In this document: positions 8,015-16,173 of the stretch, in pieces
How positions within the stretch are numbered: the first letter of the stretch is position 1
Layout of the letters: each line of letters opens with the position of its first letter
Source: CAYYBE01 sp964470345
Lineage (GTDB): Bacteria; Babelota; Babeliae; Babelales; Babelaceae
Length of the DNA: 64,000 bases
Assembly (NCBI GenBank): GCA_964470345.1
Contig: CAYYBE010000004.1
Span: 1-64,000 of the forward strand
Direction: 5' to 3'
Translations under genes and position numbers: made by a program
Notes under the pieces: generated by a model
What the model was told of the DNA's origin: nothing
Database searches by the model: none
The model's input: the letters and a program-made list of their open reading frames with translations, nothing else

Positions 8015-9037
8015 ATGCAAGACAAAATTGTTGAACTAAAAAATAAAACTATTTTAACCGGTGATCGCCCAACGGGTCCGTTACATCTGGGCCATTATGT
8101 TGGCTCACTCAAAAACCGTGTTGAATTACAGGACCATAATAAGCAATATGTGATGGTAGCAGATGTTCAGGCATTAACGGACAATTATGAGCATCCAGAA
8201 AAAGTACGGCATAATGTGGTGGAAGTTGGGCTTGATTATTTAGCGGTTGGGATCGACCCCAAGAAATCGACGATCTTTATCCAGTCACTGATTCCAGAAA
8301 TCGCTGAACTCACCGTCTTATATCTTAACTTAGTTACCGTCAGTCGCTTAAAACGTAATCCAACGGTCAAAGCGGAAATCCATCAAAAAAATATGGGTGA
8401 AACCGTTTCTGCCGGCTTTCTGATGTATCCCATAAGCCAAGCTGCTGATATTACCTGTGTACAAGCCAATCTTGTTCCCGTTGGTGAAGACCAAGCGCCG
8501 ATGCTTGAGCAAACCAATGAGATCGTTCGGTCCTTCAATCGAATTTACAATACTGACGTGCTTAAAGAAGTTGAAGGGCGGATACCCAAAATTGGTGGCC
8601 GCTTACCGGGTACTGATGGACAAGCAAAAATGGGTAAATCATTGGGTAACGCTATTTATCTTTCTGATCCAGCTGATGTCGTTGCACAGAAAGTAAAGGG
8701 CATGTACACCGACCCAAATCATATTCGTGTTTCCGATCCAGGCAACGTTGAAGGCAATCCAGTCTTTACCTATCTTGATGTCTTTGATCCTGATACCGCT
8801 GCTGTTGCAGAACTTAAGGCGCAGTACCAGCGGGGTGGTTTAGGCGACTCAGCGGTTAAGAAACGTTTGCTTGATGTTCTTGAAGCATTTTTGGCGCCAG
8901 TTCGTGAGCGTCGTCAGCAGTATGCAAAAGATCCTGCTGCTATTATGCAGATGCTTAAAGAGGGTACTGCTGCCACCCGTCAAGTAACAGCACAAACAAT
9001 GCACAAAGTCCGCCAGGCAATGCACTTAGATTATTAA
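8015..9037 (+). CDS. trpS: Tryptophanyl-tRNA synthetase
   Basis: Class I synthetase charging tRNA-Trp. With the start at 8015 it is 340 residues, normal for bacterial TrpS. The ATP-binding HLGH (HIGH-type) motif is at 24-27 and KMGKS (KMSKS-type) at 205-209; GDRPTGPLHLGHYVGSL is typical of the family. TTGGAG at 8001-8006 sets the start; other in-frame starts at 7943 and 7997 have no ribosome site and 7943 lies inside the -10 element. It is a housekeeping island between accessory WD40 genes. Its stop codon overlaps by four bases that of the convergent WD40 gene. Confidence 0.97.
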   Translation: MQDKIVELKNKTILTGDRPTGPLHLGHYVGSLKNRVELQDHNKQYVMVADVQALTDNYEHPEKVRHNVVEVGLDYLAVGIDPKKSTIFIQSLIPEIAELTVLYLNLVTVSRLKRNPTVKAEIHQKNMGETVSAGFLMYPISQAADITCVQANLVPVGEDQAPMLEQTNEIVRSFNRIYNTDVLKEVEGRIPKIGGRLPGTDGQAKMGKSLGNAIYLSDPADVVAQKVKGMYTDPNHIRVSDPGNVEGNPVFTYLDVFDPDTAAVAELKAQYQRGGLGDSAVKKRLLDVLEAFLAPVRERRQQYAKDPAAIMQMLKEGTAATRQVTAQTMHKVRQAMHLDY

Positions 9038-10116
9038 GCTTTGGGCGTGTTGGTGAACTTGAGATCGAGTTTCTGCAATACTTCCGTCTGCTTTTTATGC
9101 TCGGCTTGTTTTTGAGAAGCCTCGGGCTCTTTAAGATCCCACACTCGGATTGTCATATCATCTGATCCGGACAGCAACAGTGTTGGTGAAAGTGGTAAAA
9201 GCACCCGTACTGCTTTGGTATGGCCAGGGAAGATCTGTGCTGTTTGGGTAGTAAGATTCCAGACAAAGATTGTTCCATCTACACTTGCTGAGGCCAGCAG
9301 ATTGTCCGACAGCTTGGCAAGCGCAGTTACGCGCCCTTTGGGTCCTTCAAGGGTAAATGTGCCTTCTTGTTTTGTTTTTGCCCCGTTTGTCCATATCCTA
9401 ATGGTTCCATTTTCCCATCCCGTGGCAAGTTTTGTTTTGCTGAGCCAAACATATGCGGTTACTTCTTGGTTAATCGGAAACGAGTAAGGAGTAACAACCG
9501 AGAACGTAGTGAGATTGACCGGGCGAGCGGTTTTTGTTTCCCAATTTTGCACATAGCCGGCAAATGCGGTTGCTTGCAGTGTGACGTATTCAGGCTTGCC
9601 ATCAAGAGACGCTAATTGGATCCACGTGTGGTCGCCTCTCTTGGCGTATTTTAGCCCTTTTCCTGCTTGTATAGCTTTTCCCGTTTTAAGGTCCCAGAGT
9701 GTAAGCGTATCTTCATCGCTCAGCTGTTGTTTAGCAAAATTGACAACAGTTGCGGTAATCGTTCCATTGTCGGTGTCGAGGTTCCAGATGCCACTTGTTG
9801 CAGGACTTGCAAGCGTTGCAACAAGGGAGTCAGAAATTCCTACCAGTGCTTTAACTGGCATAGGTTTCTTGGGGGAGATTGTCGTGAAACAGTTTCCTTT
9901 GAGGCTCCAAAGTTTAATAGTGCCTGCAGCGTCAGCAGAAGCAAAAACAATTGGTGTATCGCTTATCTTTGTAAGCGCTACAACGGGAGCGGTGTGCCCT
10001 TTAAAGACGATGCTTTGTGATGCGGCCGTTTTGCTTGGAGTAGTGTTTGCTGGTAGGCATCGGTAAGAGAACAGCCCAAAGACAAGTGCCGCAGATAGGA
10101 TTTTGAAAGATTGCAT
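9034..10116 (-). CDS. Exported WD40 protein without F-box-like motif
   Basis: A 360-residue protein with an N-terminal signal (ILSAALVFGLFSYRC) and six or seven WD40 repeats, clearest near the C-terminus (GTIRIWT, GTIFVWN, MTIRVWD). Unlike the other WD40 proteins of this window it goes directly from the signal peptide to the propeller (FKGHTAPVVALTKI at about 38-51) and lacks the LPxELIxIIxxY segment. It ends in a Lys/Gln-rich tail. AAGGAG stands before ATG at 10116. It is transcribed divergently from the WD40 gene at 10370 across a 253-base gap, in which I see no confident promoter. Function unknown. Confidence 0.85.
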   Translation of the reverse strand: MQSFKILSAALVFGLFSYRCLPANTTPSKTAASQSIVFKGHTAPVVALTKISDTPIVFASADAAGTIKLWSLKGNCFTTISPKKPMPVKALVGISDSLVATLASPATSGIWNLDTDNGTITATVVNFAKQQLSDEDTLTLWDLKTGKAIQAGKGLKYAKRGDHTWIQLASLDGKPEYVTLQATAFAGYVQNWETKTARPVNLTTFSVVTPYSFPINQEVTAYVWLSKTKLATGWENGTIRIWTNGAKTKQEGTFTLEGPKGRVTALAKLSDNLLASASVDGTIFVWNLTTQTAQIFPGHTKAVRVLLPLSPTLLLSGSDDMTIRVWDLKEPEASQKQAEHKKQTEVLQKLDLKFTNTPKA

Positions 10117-10369
10117 GCGAAAACTCCTTATATACGTTATACAGTTACTCTACAAAATCAGTGTAACGGGAACGTATTGCGCTTTGGTAGAGATCGGAGA
10201 GAAACTCCCCTGTTTTTTGTTGAGTTTTCCAGGCTTTTCCCCTGAAAGTCCCTGGAGGCTGTTGTTTACTTTAAAAACCTGGTTAAACTAATAATAGAAA
10301 TTAAGCTTCAGCTTGATTATTCAGTTTGTATTATCCGATGTTGTTTGATTGCATCTAGGAGCTTTTGCC

Positions 10370-11683
10370 ATGAAGATTATGCATCCAGTTTTACTCCTTC
10401 TCTTTGGAGTGTTCCCGTTGGGGGCGTCTCAAGCCTTACAAAAATCACTTGTCCAAACGACTGCGCGTGAACTTATAGAGATTCCTAAAACGACATTTTT
10501 GGGTTCGTTGTGTTTATCTGCTGTTGCAAAGAGCAAGCGCGCTGTTGATCGAGAAGCAAAAGAGGAATTTAATAAGCACCAAACGCTTATCCAGGCATTA
10601 ACTGATCTTACCGATCTTCCAAAAGAGTTAATTGGCATTATTGCTTTATATAATCAGACAACGTTGTTTGTAAGAGATGCTGTTAGAAGTGAACCACGTT
10701 CTGTAGAAGTGATCTCGCCAGCGGCTGTTGCTGTTGGGTGTGAAGATGGTTCTATCAATATGGTAGAGATGGTTGAGGGGCGGATTTTGCAAAAGCTTTG
10801 TCATCACACAGCCCCTGTCCATGTCTTATGTTATTCGCCCAATTATCATGAACTTTTATCGTTATCAACGCTGGATGGACACGTACCAAGTTACTTGTCA
10901 GTCGAATGCCCGCCGCGGGAAAACATGATGCAAATAAAGGTCCATGCCGTGGCTTGCGAACAACAGGCCCGACCAAGTGATGAAACGTTGCGCGTTTGGT
11001 GTTTATGCGCGGAACCTTTCTTTGGCCCCCGTGGTTATGTTCACAACGTTAGCACGGCTCATTCATCGATTGAGGGAAAACAGACTTGGAATCTCACAAA
11101 TGAACTTAAGCCGGATGCAGCTTGCAAAAATGAGGCGGAAAAAAAGAGCATTACAGAGGGTGTTGCGACGATGCGCGCTGCGGGTACAAAAGCAGGGATT
11201 ATCTGCGAAAGAGTGTGGAGCTCGGTACCTTCTTCTGGCGGCGCAGCTCCTTGTGTTAAGCAAGAGCGCGATAGTACGACATATTGGTTCAGAGAGGCGG
11301 CAGATCTTCCGCAAGGAGACGCAACAAGCCATTGGTATAAAAGTGTCCCGGAAAATCATGATATTGTTGGATGGTCTTCTGGAGATGTTGTACTTGGAAA
11401 TAACACAACAGGAAAGGTCGAACTTCTGAGAGGGCATGTTGCGGCTGTTCGTATCTTACGTTTGTTTCATGGAAGATCAGGAAAAGGCTACATTGCCTCA
11501 GGTTCTGATGATGGAACAATTAAAATCTGGGAAATAGATACACGAAAATGTGTGCAAACTCTTGTTGGACACGCAGCTCCTATTCGAGCATTGAGCCTTT
11601 CACTGTTTACAGATTCTCAAGGTGGGTATGTTGTCTCAATTTCTGACGATGGTACTTTGAGAAAATGGAGTCTAGACGTCTAA
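10370..11683 (+). CDS. Exported WD40-like protein with F-box-like motif
   Basis: A 437-residue protein with a signal peptide (VLLLLFGVFPLGASQA, 7-22), a helical segment with KHQTLIQALTDLTDLPKELI (from residue 69) and the core LPKELIGIIALY at 83-94, then a partly degenerate propeller. Two canonical WD40 repeats are at the C-terminus (ASGSDDGTIKIWE and SISDDGTLRKWS). The middle (about 180-330) is not recognisable and has many charged residues and Cys. CTAGGAGC precedes the ATG at 10370. Closest relative here is the gene at 6362-7621. A tiny GTxAxxW-type gene follows on the opposite strand. Function unknown. Confidence 0.82.
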   Translation: MKIMHPVLLLLFGVFPLGASQALQKSLVQTTARELIEIPKTTFLGSLCLSAVAKSKRAVDREAKEEFNKHQTLIQALTDLTDLPKELIGIIALYNQTTLFVRDAVRSEPRSVEVISPAAVAVGCEDGSINMVEMVEGRILQKLCHHTAPVHVLCYSPNYHELLSLSTLDGHVPSYLSVECPPRENMMQIKVHAVACEQQARPSDETLRVWCLCAEPFFGPRGYVHNVSTAHSSIEGKQTWNLTNELKPDAACKNEAEKKSITEGVATMRAAGTKAGIICERVWSSVPSSGGAAPCVKQERDSTTYWFREAADLPQGDATSHWYKSVPENHDIVGWSSGDVVLGNNTTGKVELLRGHVAAVRILRLFHGRSGKGYIASGSDDGTIKIWEIDTRKCVQTLVGHAAPIRALSLSLFTDSQGGYVVSISDDGTLRKWSLDV

Positions 11684-11742
11684 GTCGACAATAGTGTCGA
11701 TGTTGGTGCAGTCAGCTCTATTGTGACGAAGAGATAAAGAGC

Positions 11743-11943
11743 TTATTTCGCAGGAAGAATCATAGGTTGTGCGCCTGGCGTTTGTTCTTGTCCTGTTCTA
11801 CCCGTTTGTTGAAACCAGTTGCTTGCACTTCCCGGCATACTGCTAATAGCATCGCCTTGTGTTTTGACGAATCTAAAAAGAACGACAGCTGCTACGATGA
11901 TGACAATTGCTCCGGCAATATACCATTTGGTACATGATTTCAT
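11743..11943 (-). CDS. Tiny single-pass membrane protein, GTxAxxW family (copy 3, diverged)
   Basis: A 66-residue protein: MKSCTKW, a hydrophobic helix (about 8-25), then SSMPGSASNW and a Gln/Pro-rich tail. The motif GSASNW is the counterpart of GTSAAFW and GTWAGNW of the other copies. GGGAGA lies before ATG at 11943; an in-frame ATG at 11976 lacks a ribosome site. It converges on the end of the WD40 gene at 10370-11683, so association with WD40 genes is kept although the strand differs. Function unknown. Confidence 0.65.
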   Translation of the reverse strand: MKSCTKWYIAGAIVIIVAAVVLFRFVKTQGDAISSMPGSASNWFQQTGRTGQEQTPGAQPMILPAK

Positions 11944-12039
11944 CTGAATTCTCCCTATAAAAATAAGATTATACAACCACAGTGGGCTCTTAACCGTACT
12001 TTAGCAGGAGCATTGTATGGCAAGCAAGAGTTTTCTCTC

Positions 12040-12573
12040 TTATTCGCCTTTTACTTCCCAGCGAAAACGGTCTCCCCAGAGTATTCTGCTTGTTTTTTCC
12101 AGATGCTCAGGTTCAGCAACGCGCTCGCCTCCGATAGAGAGCATTTTGCAGATGCTTACGACGTATCCAAGAATGTTATGTGGTTTTTGATGAATGCGTG
12201 AGCCAACGCGGTAAATCTCGTTGCAGGCAAGTATTTTTTTTATCCACCACGTGGCAGAGTAAAGTAGTGCCCATTTTGCCATGGTGCTACTTTTGTAGGC
12301 ATCGAGATAAGCGGTTCGAGTCTGGAGCGGTTGTAGCCAGTCACAGGCCTTTGTTAATCCAGTAAGTACAATGGTGAGGACGTTCATGTTGTACTCAAAG
12401 ACGGGGGTTGCTGTTTGTGGGAGAACGATGCTTCGGAAAATGCTGTTATGAGCTTTACGCATGCGCAGTCGCGCTGCTTTATATTTCAAGTGACGCTCAT
12501 TGCTCGACATACTTGAATACAGCGGTTGGACAATACAAAATAGTGAGAGTGTATACAAAAACAGATGCTTCAT
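12040..12573 (-). CDS. Secreted small protein, member 1 of a four-gene tandem family
   Basis: A 177-residue protein with a signal peptide (MKHLFLYTLSLFCIVQPLYS) and a mostly helical body. Shared with the neighbours: CDWLQPLQ, WWIKKILACNEIYRVGSRIH and AEPEHLEKTSR. The closest copy is at 12686-13222 (same MKHLFLY start, CDWMQPLQ, IKKGVACNEIYRLSSRFH, IEPEQLEKTSK). I do not recognise a known family. Gene orientation and similar upstream blocks show tandem duplication of the whole unit. Probably exported to the periplasm or beyond. Confidence 0.75.
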   Translation of the reverse strand: MKHLFLYTLSLFCIVQPLYSSMSSNERHLKYKAARLRMRKAHNSIFRSIVLPQTATPVFEYNMNVLTIVLTGLTKACDWLQPLQTRTAYLDAYKSSTMAKWALLYSATWWIKKILACNEIYRVGSRIHQKPHNILGYVVSICKMLSIGGERVAEPEHLEKTSRILWGDRFRWEVKGE

Positions 12574-12593
12574 GACTGTTTACCCTTTCTACG

Positions 12594-12623
12594 AGTAATA
12601 CTCTCAAAAAAAGAACAAAAAAG
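12594..12623 (-). repeat. 30-base upstream block shared with the block at 13262-13291
   Basis: On the minus strand both blocks read CTTTTTTG, four or five variable bases, then TTTTTGAGAGTATTACT, directly upstream of the first two genes of the small secreted family. They differ at only a few positions and probably duplicated with the genes. Confidence 0.7.
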
Positions 12624-12685
12624 GAACCTTAGCTGTATTCTCAACTCTTGGGTAGCATGAAATAGAAGCAGATGGTGTTGATTGG

Positions 12686-13222
12686 TTAGATAGTCTTACG
12701 ATACATGTTGAAGTCTGTTGAGCCTGTTTTCTGCAGAATCATTTTGCTGGTTTTTTCAAGCTGTTCTGGTTCAATAATCCGATCGCCGAAGATTGTAATA
12801 ATTTTTAAGATACTGACGGCATATTCAAGTGGATTATGCGCTTGCCAATGGAAGCGTGAGCTGAGGCGGTATATTTCATTGCATGCAACACCTTTTTTTA
12901 TAAACCAGATAACATTATACAATGATACCCAATGACGCATGCTTGGGTCTTTTAATGCTTTGCGATAGGCTTCTTTCTCTCTTTTATTCCCGTGTGGTTG
13001 TAAGGGCTGCATCCAGTCGCACACATTTGCTGCTACGGCAAGCCCTGTGGTGCAGTTGCTTACGGTATTTTCAAACGCGCGTGTTGCTTTCCACGGCATT
13101 AAGAGACTTTTGCTAACTCTTACCATTTGTTCAGTACGTGTCAGCGCCGCGCATGTGGCAAAGGGAGTGAGGGAGCTGGTAATGAGCAGGATCGAAATAC
13201 TATACAAAAACAGGTGCTTCAC
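12686..13222 (-). CDS. Secreted small protein, member 2 of a four-gene tandem family
   Basis: A 178-residue protein starting with GTG at 13222, preceded by AAAGGAGAAAG. Signal peptide MKHLFLYSISILLITSSL followed by a helical body. CDWMQPLQ, IWFIKKGVACNEIYRLSS and EPEQLEKTSK are shared with member 1, and the NE(I/F)YR element with members 1 and 4. Unrecognised family. The gene lies between two family members and has its own upstream block (13262-13291) and an upstream terminator of the previous unit (13285-13322), so each copy seems to be its own transcription unit. Confidence 0.75.
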   Translation of the reverse strand: MKHLFLYSISILLITSSLTPFATCAALTRTEQMVRVSKSLLMPWKATRAFENTVSNCTTGLAVAANVCDWMQPLQPHGNKREKEAYRKALKDPSMRHWVSLYNVIWFIKKGVACNEIYRLSSRFHWQAHNPLEYAVSILKIITIFGDRIIEPEQLEKTSKMILQKTGSTDFNMYRKTI

Positions 13223-13261
13223 TTCTGCTTTCTCCTTTTACTACAATTATTCTCTTCTTGC

Positions 13262-13291
13262 AGTAATACTCTCAAAAATCTTCCAAAAAAG
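13262..13291 (-). repeat. 30-base upstream block shared with the block at 12594-12623
   Basis: Second copy of the block described at 12594-12623. Here its T-run is also the T-tract of the terminator of the preceding gene, so terminator end and following promoter region are one module. Confidence 0.7.
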
Positions 13292-13322
13292 AAACCCCGG
13301 TGTGTTGAGTACCGGGGGTAAA
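13285..13322 (-). terminator. Terminator after member 3 of the secreted family
   Basis: On the minus strand ACCCCCGGT and ACCGGGGT form a stem with a nine-base loop, followed by TTTCTTTTTT. It lies 34 bases after the stop of the gene at 13356-13856. Its loop (TGTTGAGT on the plus strand) resembles that of the terminator at 13941-13983. Confidence 0.8.
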
Positions 13323-13355
13323 ATTATCTTATGAATATGCGTTTAAACTGTTAGC

Positions 13356-13856
13356 CTATACACCGCAATTCATCCCGCTTAATACTGCGTTGCGCGTTTC
13401 TTTGGATATAAGTTTATCATTGAATAGGCATAGGCCGAGCTTTGAAATAGCAATGAAGAAACTGATTGGGTCTTGCCGTTTGTTGCTGAGAAAGAGTGTT
13501 GTTCCTCGTTTATAAAATTCATGAATGGCCAACCCTCTTGGCATCCAACTATTGAAAAAATCATTTGCATGGGGATAGGTCTTTTTGTAAGGCTGTTCAA
13601 GCCCTACTCCGTAAAAGAAGCTTATAAAGCTAAGGCCAAACGTTAGAACATCAAGCTTTAAGTTAAAGTTGATATGCGATAAATTGTTCTCCGTTCTCCC
13701 TTGGAGCGGGAAAGAGTTTGCTTGTTCGTTCCAAGGACAGATCAAGTTTTTGCAGGCTTGAGTTAGTGTTAATGGTGCTGCTTCGACGTAAGCTTTCACC
13801 ATTGGTTGCATTGCCAACGGCGCAAGAAGTGTAAGCAAAAGAAGTTTTTTCATCAT
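13356..13856 (-). CDS. Secreted small protein, member 3 of a four-gene tandem family (diverged)
   Basis: A 166-residue protein with signal peptide MMKKLLLLTLLAPLAMQPM, nearly the same as in member 4 (MVKKLLLFAILSPMAMQPV). The body is diverged: IHEFYKRGTTLF stands where the others have NEFYRVGTTF, and FIAISKLGLCLF where member 4 has FSIMRMLGIFG. GAAGGG precedes two adjacent ATG codons (13856 and 13853); either may be used. Unrecognised family; likely exported. Own promoter and terminator flank it. Confidence 0.72.
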   Translation of the reverse strand: MMKKLLLLTLLAPLAMQPMVKAYVEAAPLTLTQACKNLICPWNEQANSFPLQGRTENNLSHINFNLKLDVLTFGLSFISFFYGVGLEQPYKKTYPHANDFFNSWMPRGLAIHEFYKRGTTLFLSNKRQDPISFFIAISKLGLCLFNDKLISKETRNAVLSGMNCGV

Positions 13857-13898
13857 ATGGTGTACCCTTCAAATAGAGTGTTTTTAACTACGTAATTT

Positions 13899-13927
13899 AG
13901 CTTAAGGGGTTTTGTGGGAGCTGTCAA
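13899..13927 (-). promoter_or_regulatory. Promoter of secreted-family member 3
   Basis: Minus strand TTGACA (13927-13922), 17-base spacer, TAAGCT (13904-13899), about 40 bases before the start codon. The same two hexamers with the same spacing precede member 4. Confidence 0.65.
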
Positions 13928-13940
13928 AGCGCACATGGGC

Positions 13941-13983
13941 AAAAAAAGAACCCCGGCATGTTGAGGACCGGGGTTCTTTTTTT
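13941..13983 (-). terminator. Strong terminator after member 4 of the secreted family
   Basis: AAAAAAAGAACCCCGG (13941-13956) and CCGGGGTTCTTTTTTT (13968-13983) form a perfect stem with T-runs in both directions, 24 bases after the stop of the gene at 14008-14496. Confidence 0.92.
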
Positions 13984-14007
13984 GCTTGTTAAGATATTGG
14001 AGTCGTT

Positions 14008-14496
14008 TTATTTGTCTGTCTCAAGAATTGGTTTCCAAACGGGAATTCCTGTTTTGGTACATACAGTTTCACGATGAGTATCTTCAAGAAGCTGTCCGCC
14101 AAAAATTCCTAACATTCGCATGATGCTGAATGTGTAGTCAATTGGCTGTCGCGCTTGGTTGCGGAAGGTTGTTCCAACTCGATAAAATTCATTCATCGCT
14201 AAGGCCTTTTTCAACCACCATACACAACTGTAGAGTATTGCGGCATTACGTTGTACAGGAATGTTCCAAGCGTTGCGATAATCAGCTTTCTTAGCGAATG
14301 GTTGAACGTAATCATATCCTTTAATGCCTAATGCGCAAGCGCTGAGCAATAATTCAAATCCTTTATTAAATCCCTTTACGTTAGGATCCCAAGGGGTGAA
14401 TATGTTTGTGATAGTTTTAACTATGACATTAGCCTTCATTACAGGCTGCATCGCCATTGGTGATAAAATTGCAAATAGAAGAAGTTTTTTGACCAT
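14008..14496 (-). CDS. Secreted small protein, member 4 of a four-gene tandem family
   Basis: A 162-residue protein with signal peptide MVKKLLLFAILSPMAMQPVM. The body has YDYVQPF, VWWLKKALAMNEFYRVGTTF and a C-terminal Thr-rich region; these align with CDWLQPL, TWWIKKILACNEIYRVGSRI of member 1. GAAGGA lies upstream of the ATG at 14496. An in-frame ATG farther upstream at 14571 falls inside the promoter and is rejected. Unrecognised family, likely exported. Confidence 0.75.
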   Translation of the reverse strand: MVKKLLLFAILSPMAMQPVMKANVIVKTITNIFTPWDPNVKGFNKGFELLLSACALGIKGYDYVQPFAKKADYRNAWNIPVQRNAAILYSCVWWLKKALAMNEFYRVGTTFRNQARQPIDYTFSIMRMLGIFGGQLLEDTHRETVCTKTGIPVWKPILETDK

Positions 14497-14542
14497 GTTG
14501 TGTGTCCTTCGCAATAAAAGATTATGTAATTCAGTACAAATC

Positions 14543-14571
14543 AGCTTACGGGCGAAGGGGGGACCTGTCAA
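14543..14571 (-). promoter_or_regulatory. Promoter of secreted-family member 4
   Basis: Minus strand TTGACA (14571-14566), 17-base spacer, TAAGCT (14548-14543). Identical hexamers and spacing to the promoter of member 3 at 13899-13927, while the spacer sequence differs. Confidence 0.68.
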
Positions 14572-14640
14572 AAGCCCCCAGCGTACCAGGGTTACTACCA
14601 GGTTAGCAGGGTAAATTCTCTGTTAAAAGCGGCTGTTTTA

Positions 14641-15159
14641 TCATAATGCGCCAGTATGTTTCGGGGCCTTTTTTGCAGGACTACCCTGAGGGGTTTGCCC
14701 TTCTTCTCGTTTATAAAACAAGGCTTGGCATATTTTGTCATAGACCTCAGCGATGTTTTTTGTGCTGGTGGGGGCTACAAAGACGACGTTCTCTCCTGCC
14801 AGCGTGCCTAAAATGCCGAGCTCTTTCTGCTGATCAAGATAGTCGCCAATAAAGGGGGGCATGCCTCGCAGCGTGTTAATAATGATTAACGTTTCATTGT
14901 GAACAACAGAGTGGACCCCAAGTCGTAAAATCTCCCGACTCGTACTCTTGTCTGGCATCTCATAGATAATCTTGTTTTTATATGGCTGCTTAAGAATGCC
15001 CAAACTCATTAAATCACGTGAAATTATTGATTGATTCGTCTCGATATCGTACACATCTTTGAGGAGCGTTAAGAGCTGCTGCTGGTTTTCAATAGCATGT
15101 GAGTTAATAAGCTCTGTAATCGCATAGTGCCTGTAGGTGACTTTTGAACTCTTTTCCAT
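14641..15159 (-). CDS. ArgR-family transcriptional regulator
   Basis: A 172-residue protein with an N-terminal winged helix (HYAITELINSHAIENQQQLL and then NQSIISRDLMSLGI, the ArgR recognition helix pattern) and a C-terminal oligomerisation domain (IIINTLRGMPPFIGDYLDQQ, GILGTLAGENVVFVAPTS). ArgR represses arginine biosynthesis in other bacteria using two acidic residues after GTIAG for arginine binding; here the pair is Glu-Asn. No arginine genes are in the window. AAGGAG lies before ATG at 15159, 16 bases after the stop of the lipoprotein gene, so they form an operon. Ligand and targets are uncertain. Confidence 0.85.
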   Translation of the reverse strand: MEKSSKVTYRHYAITELINSHAIENQQQLLTLLKDVYDIETNQSIISRDLMSLGILKQPYKNKIIYEMPDKSTSREILRLGVHSVVHNETLIIINTLRGMPPFIGDYLDQQKELGILGTLAGENVVFVAPTSTKNIAEVYDKICQALFYKREEGQTPQGSPAKKAPKHTGAL

Positions 15160-15175
15160 AGTAGACTCCTTGTAC

Positions 15176-16078
15176 TTAGTTACGTACTTTTGTGAGCTGG
15201 TAGATCGTTCGCGCGACTTCATCAAGATAGACCGCTATTGGTAGCTCTCTGTCAGCCTCTGGTCCAGCTGCATCAATCACAAAGCCTTTGGGGAGAAGCG
15301 CTTGGAGTACCAGGGTCTGTCGCTCGATAAACGGCTGGTCAGAAATGATCAAGCAGCGGCCGGGGGCCGGGTGAGTTGAAAGCCAGGCGTTGACCGTATC
15401 ATCAGTTGTTGGTCGTAGCAATGTTCCATCAGCGTTTGTTTTCATTGGTGTACTAATAAGATCGGCCCATACCTGTTGGCCAAGGGTGGAATTGTTCATA
15501 ACCGTATGCATCATATCAGCTTCGGTTAGTTTTTGGTGTGCAGGCGCTGTTTGCGCTAACGGCTCTTGTTGTGGATCCAAAGGACGGTAGCTGGACAGAA
15601 GAATGACCGTAGGCGTTCTGCCCGAACTGTTGTTCCCAAGCAGAGCAGGATTTGCGTGCGCAAGCGCTTCAAGATAGCCGATCCGTTTTTCTACACGGCT
15701 CTGCAGGCCGCCTAATACAAGAATATAGTCATAGTCTGTTGCGTGCGGCATCACTGCGTCACATACTCCCAGTTCTCGCAAGAGGGGCATAAGCTCATTC
15801 CGTTGCGCTTCCCATTTCTTTTCAGTCTCCCACCGTTCGCCTTTACGGAGTAAGTTTGCTTGCGCAACTTTGTTCATTTCGGTAATGGTAGGTTTGCAAT
15901 CGAGGTGAATGGTCGTAAAAAGCTCGCAGAGCGCTTTTGAAGGTGCGCCGTTTGTGGCGCAGAAAGAGGTTGCTGGTGCTGCAGCTAAACGTTTTGAGCT
16001 GATCTTATTGGTATGTCCGCAGCCGGCAACACTGCAGAGTATGAGCGCTGTGACTATACGATTGTGATATAAGTTCAT
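15176..16078 (-). CDS. Lipoprotein with DUF218/YdcF-like domain
   Basis: A 300-residue protein starting MNLYHNRIVTALILCSVAGC, a signal with lipobox SVAGC, so probably a membrane lipoprotein. The body has YDYILVLGGLQSRVEKRI, then TVILLSSYRPL, and TTDDTVNAWL followed by RCLIISDQPF; this order of an LGG strand, an LLSS strand and an acidic-Thr helix is like the DUF218 (YdcF/SanA/ElyC) fold. The family is linked to envelope function but the reaction is unknown. GGAG lies before the ATG at 16078. It is the first gene of an operon with the ArgR-like regulator. The fold assignment is moderate. Confidence 0.65.
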   Translation of the reverse strand: MNLYHNRIVTALILCSVAGCGHTNKISSKRLAAAPATSFCATNGAPSKALCELFTTIHLDCKPTITEMNKVAQANLLRKGERWETEKKWEAQRNELMPLLRELGVCDAVMPHATDYDYILVLGGLQSRVEKRIGYLEALAHANPALLGNNSSGRTPTVILLSSYRPLDPQQEPLAQTAPAHQKLTEADMMHTVMNNSTLGQQVWADLISTPMKTNADGTLLRPTTDDTVNAWLSTHPAPGRCLIISDQPFIERQTLVLQALLPKGFVIDAAGPEADRELPIAVYLDEVARTIYQLTKVRN

Positions 16079-16148
16079 GCTGTTCTCCAACGGTTTTGGT
16101 AAAATCTCTTTTTTAGGATACGGGCTTTTGTGCAAATCTCAATACAAA

Positions 16149-16173
16149 ACTCTTACGCTTATCGCATAAGAGT
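16149..16173. promoter_or_regulatory. Inverted repeat overlapping a promoter (operator candidate)
   Basis: ACTCTTA (16149-16155) and TAAGAGT (16167-16173) form a perfect 7-base inverted repeat with an 11-base centre. It covers the -35 and spacer of the promoter at 16153-16182, in the region between the divergent lipoprotein-argR operon and the gene at 16223. Confidence 0.45.

Noticed and set aside
9029..9037. Overlap of trpS and WD40 stop codons as a sign of misassembly
   Set aside because: Both frames are intact with normal C-termini; convergent stop overlaps also occur at murC/ATPase and fit a compact genome.
14497..14571. Longer N-terminus for secreted-family member 4
   Set aside because: Overlaps the TTGACA/TAAGCT promoter; ATG 14496 gives the conserved signal peptide.
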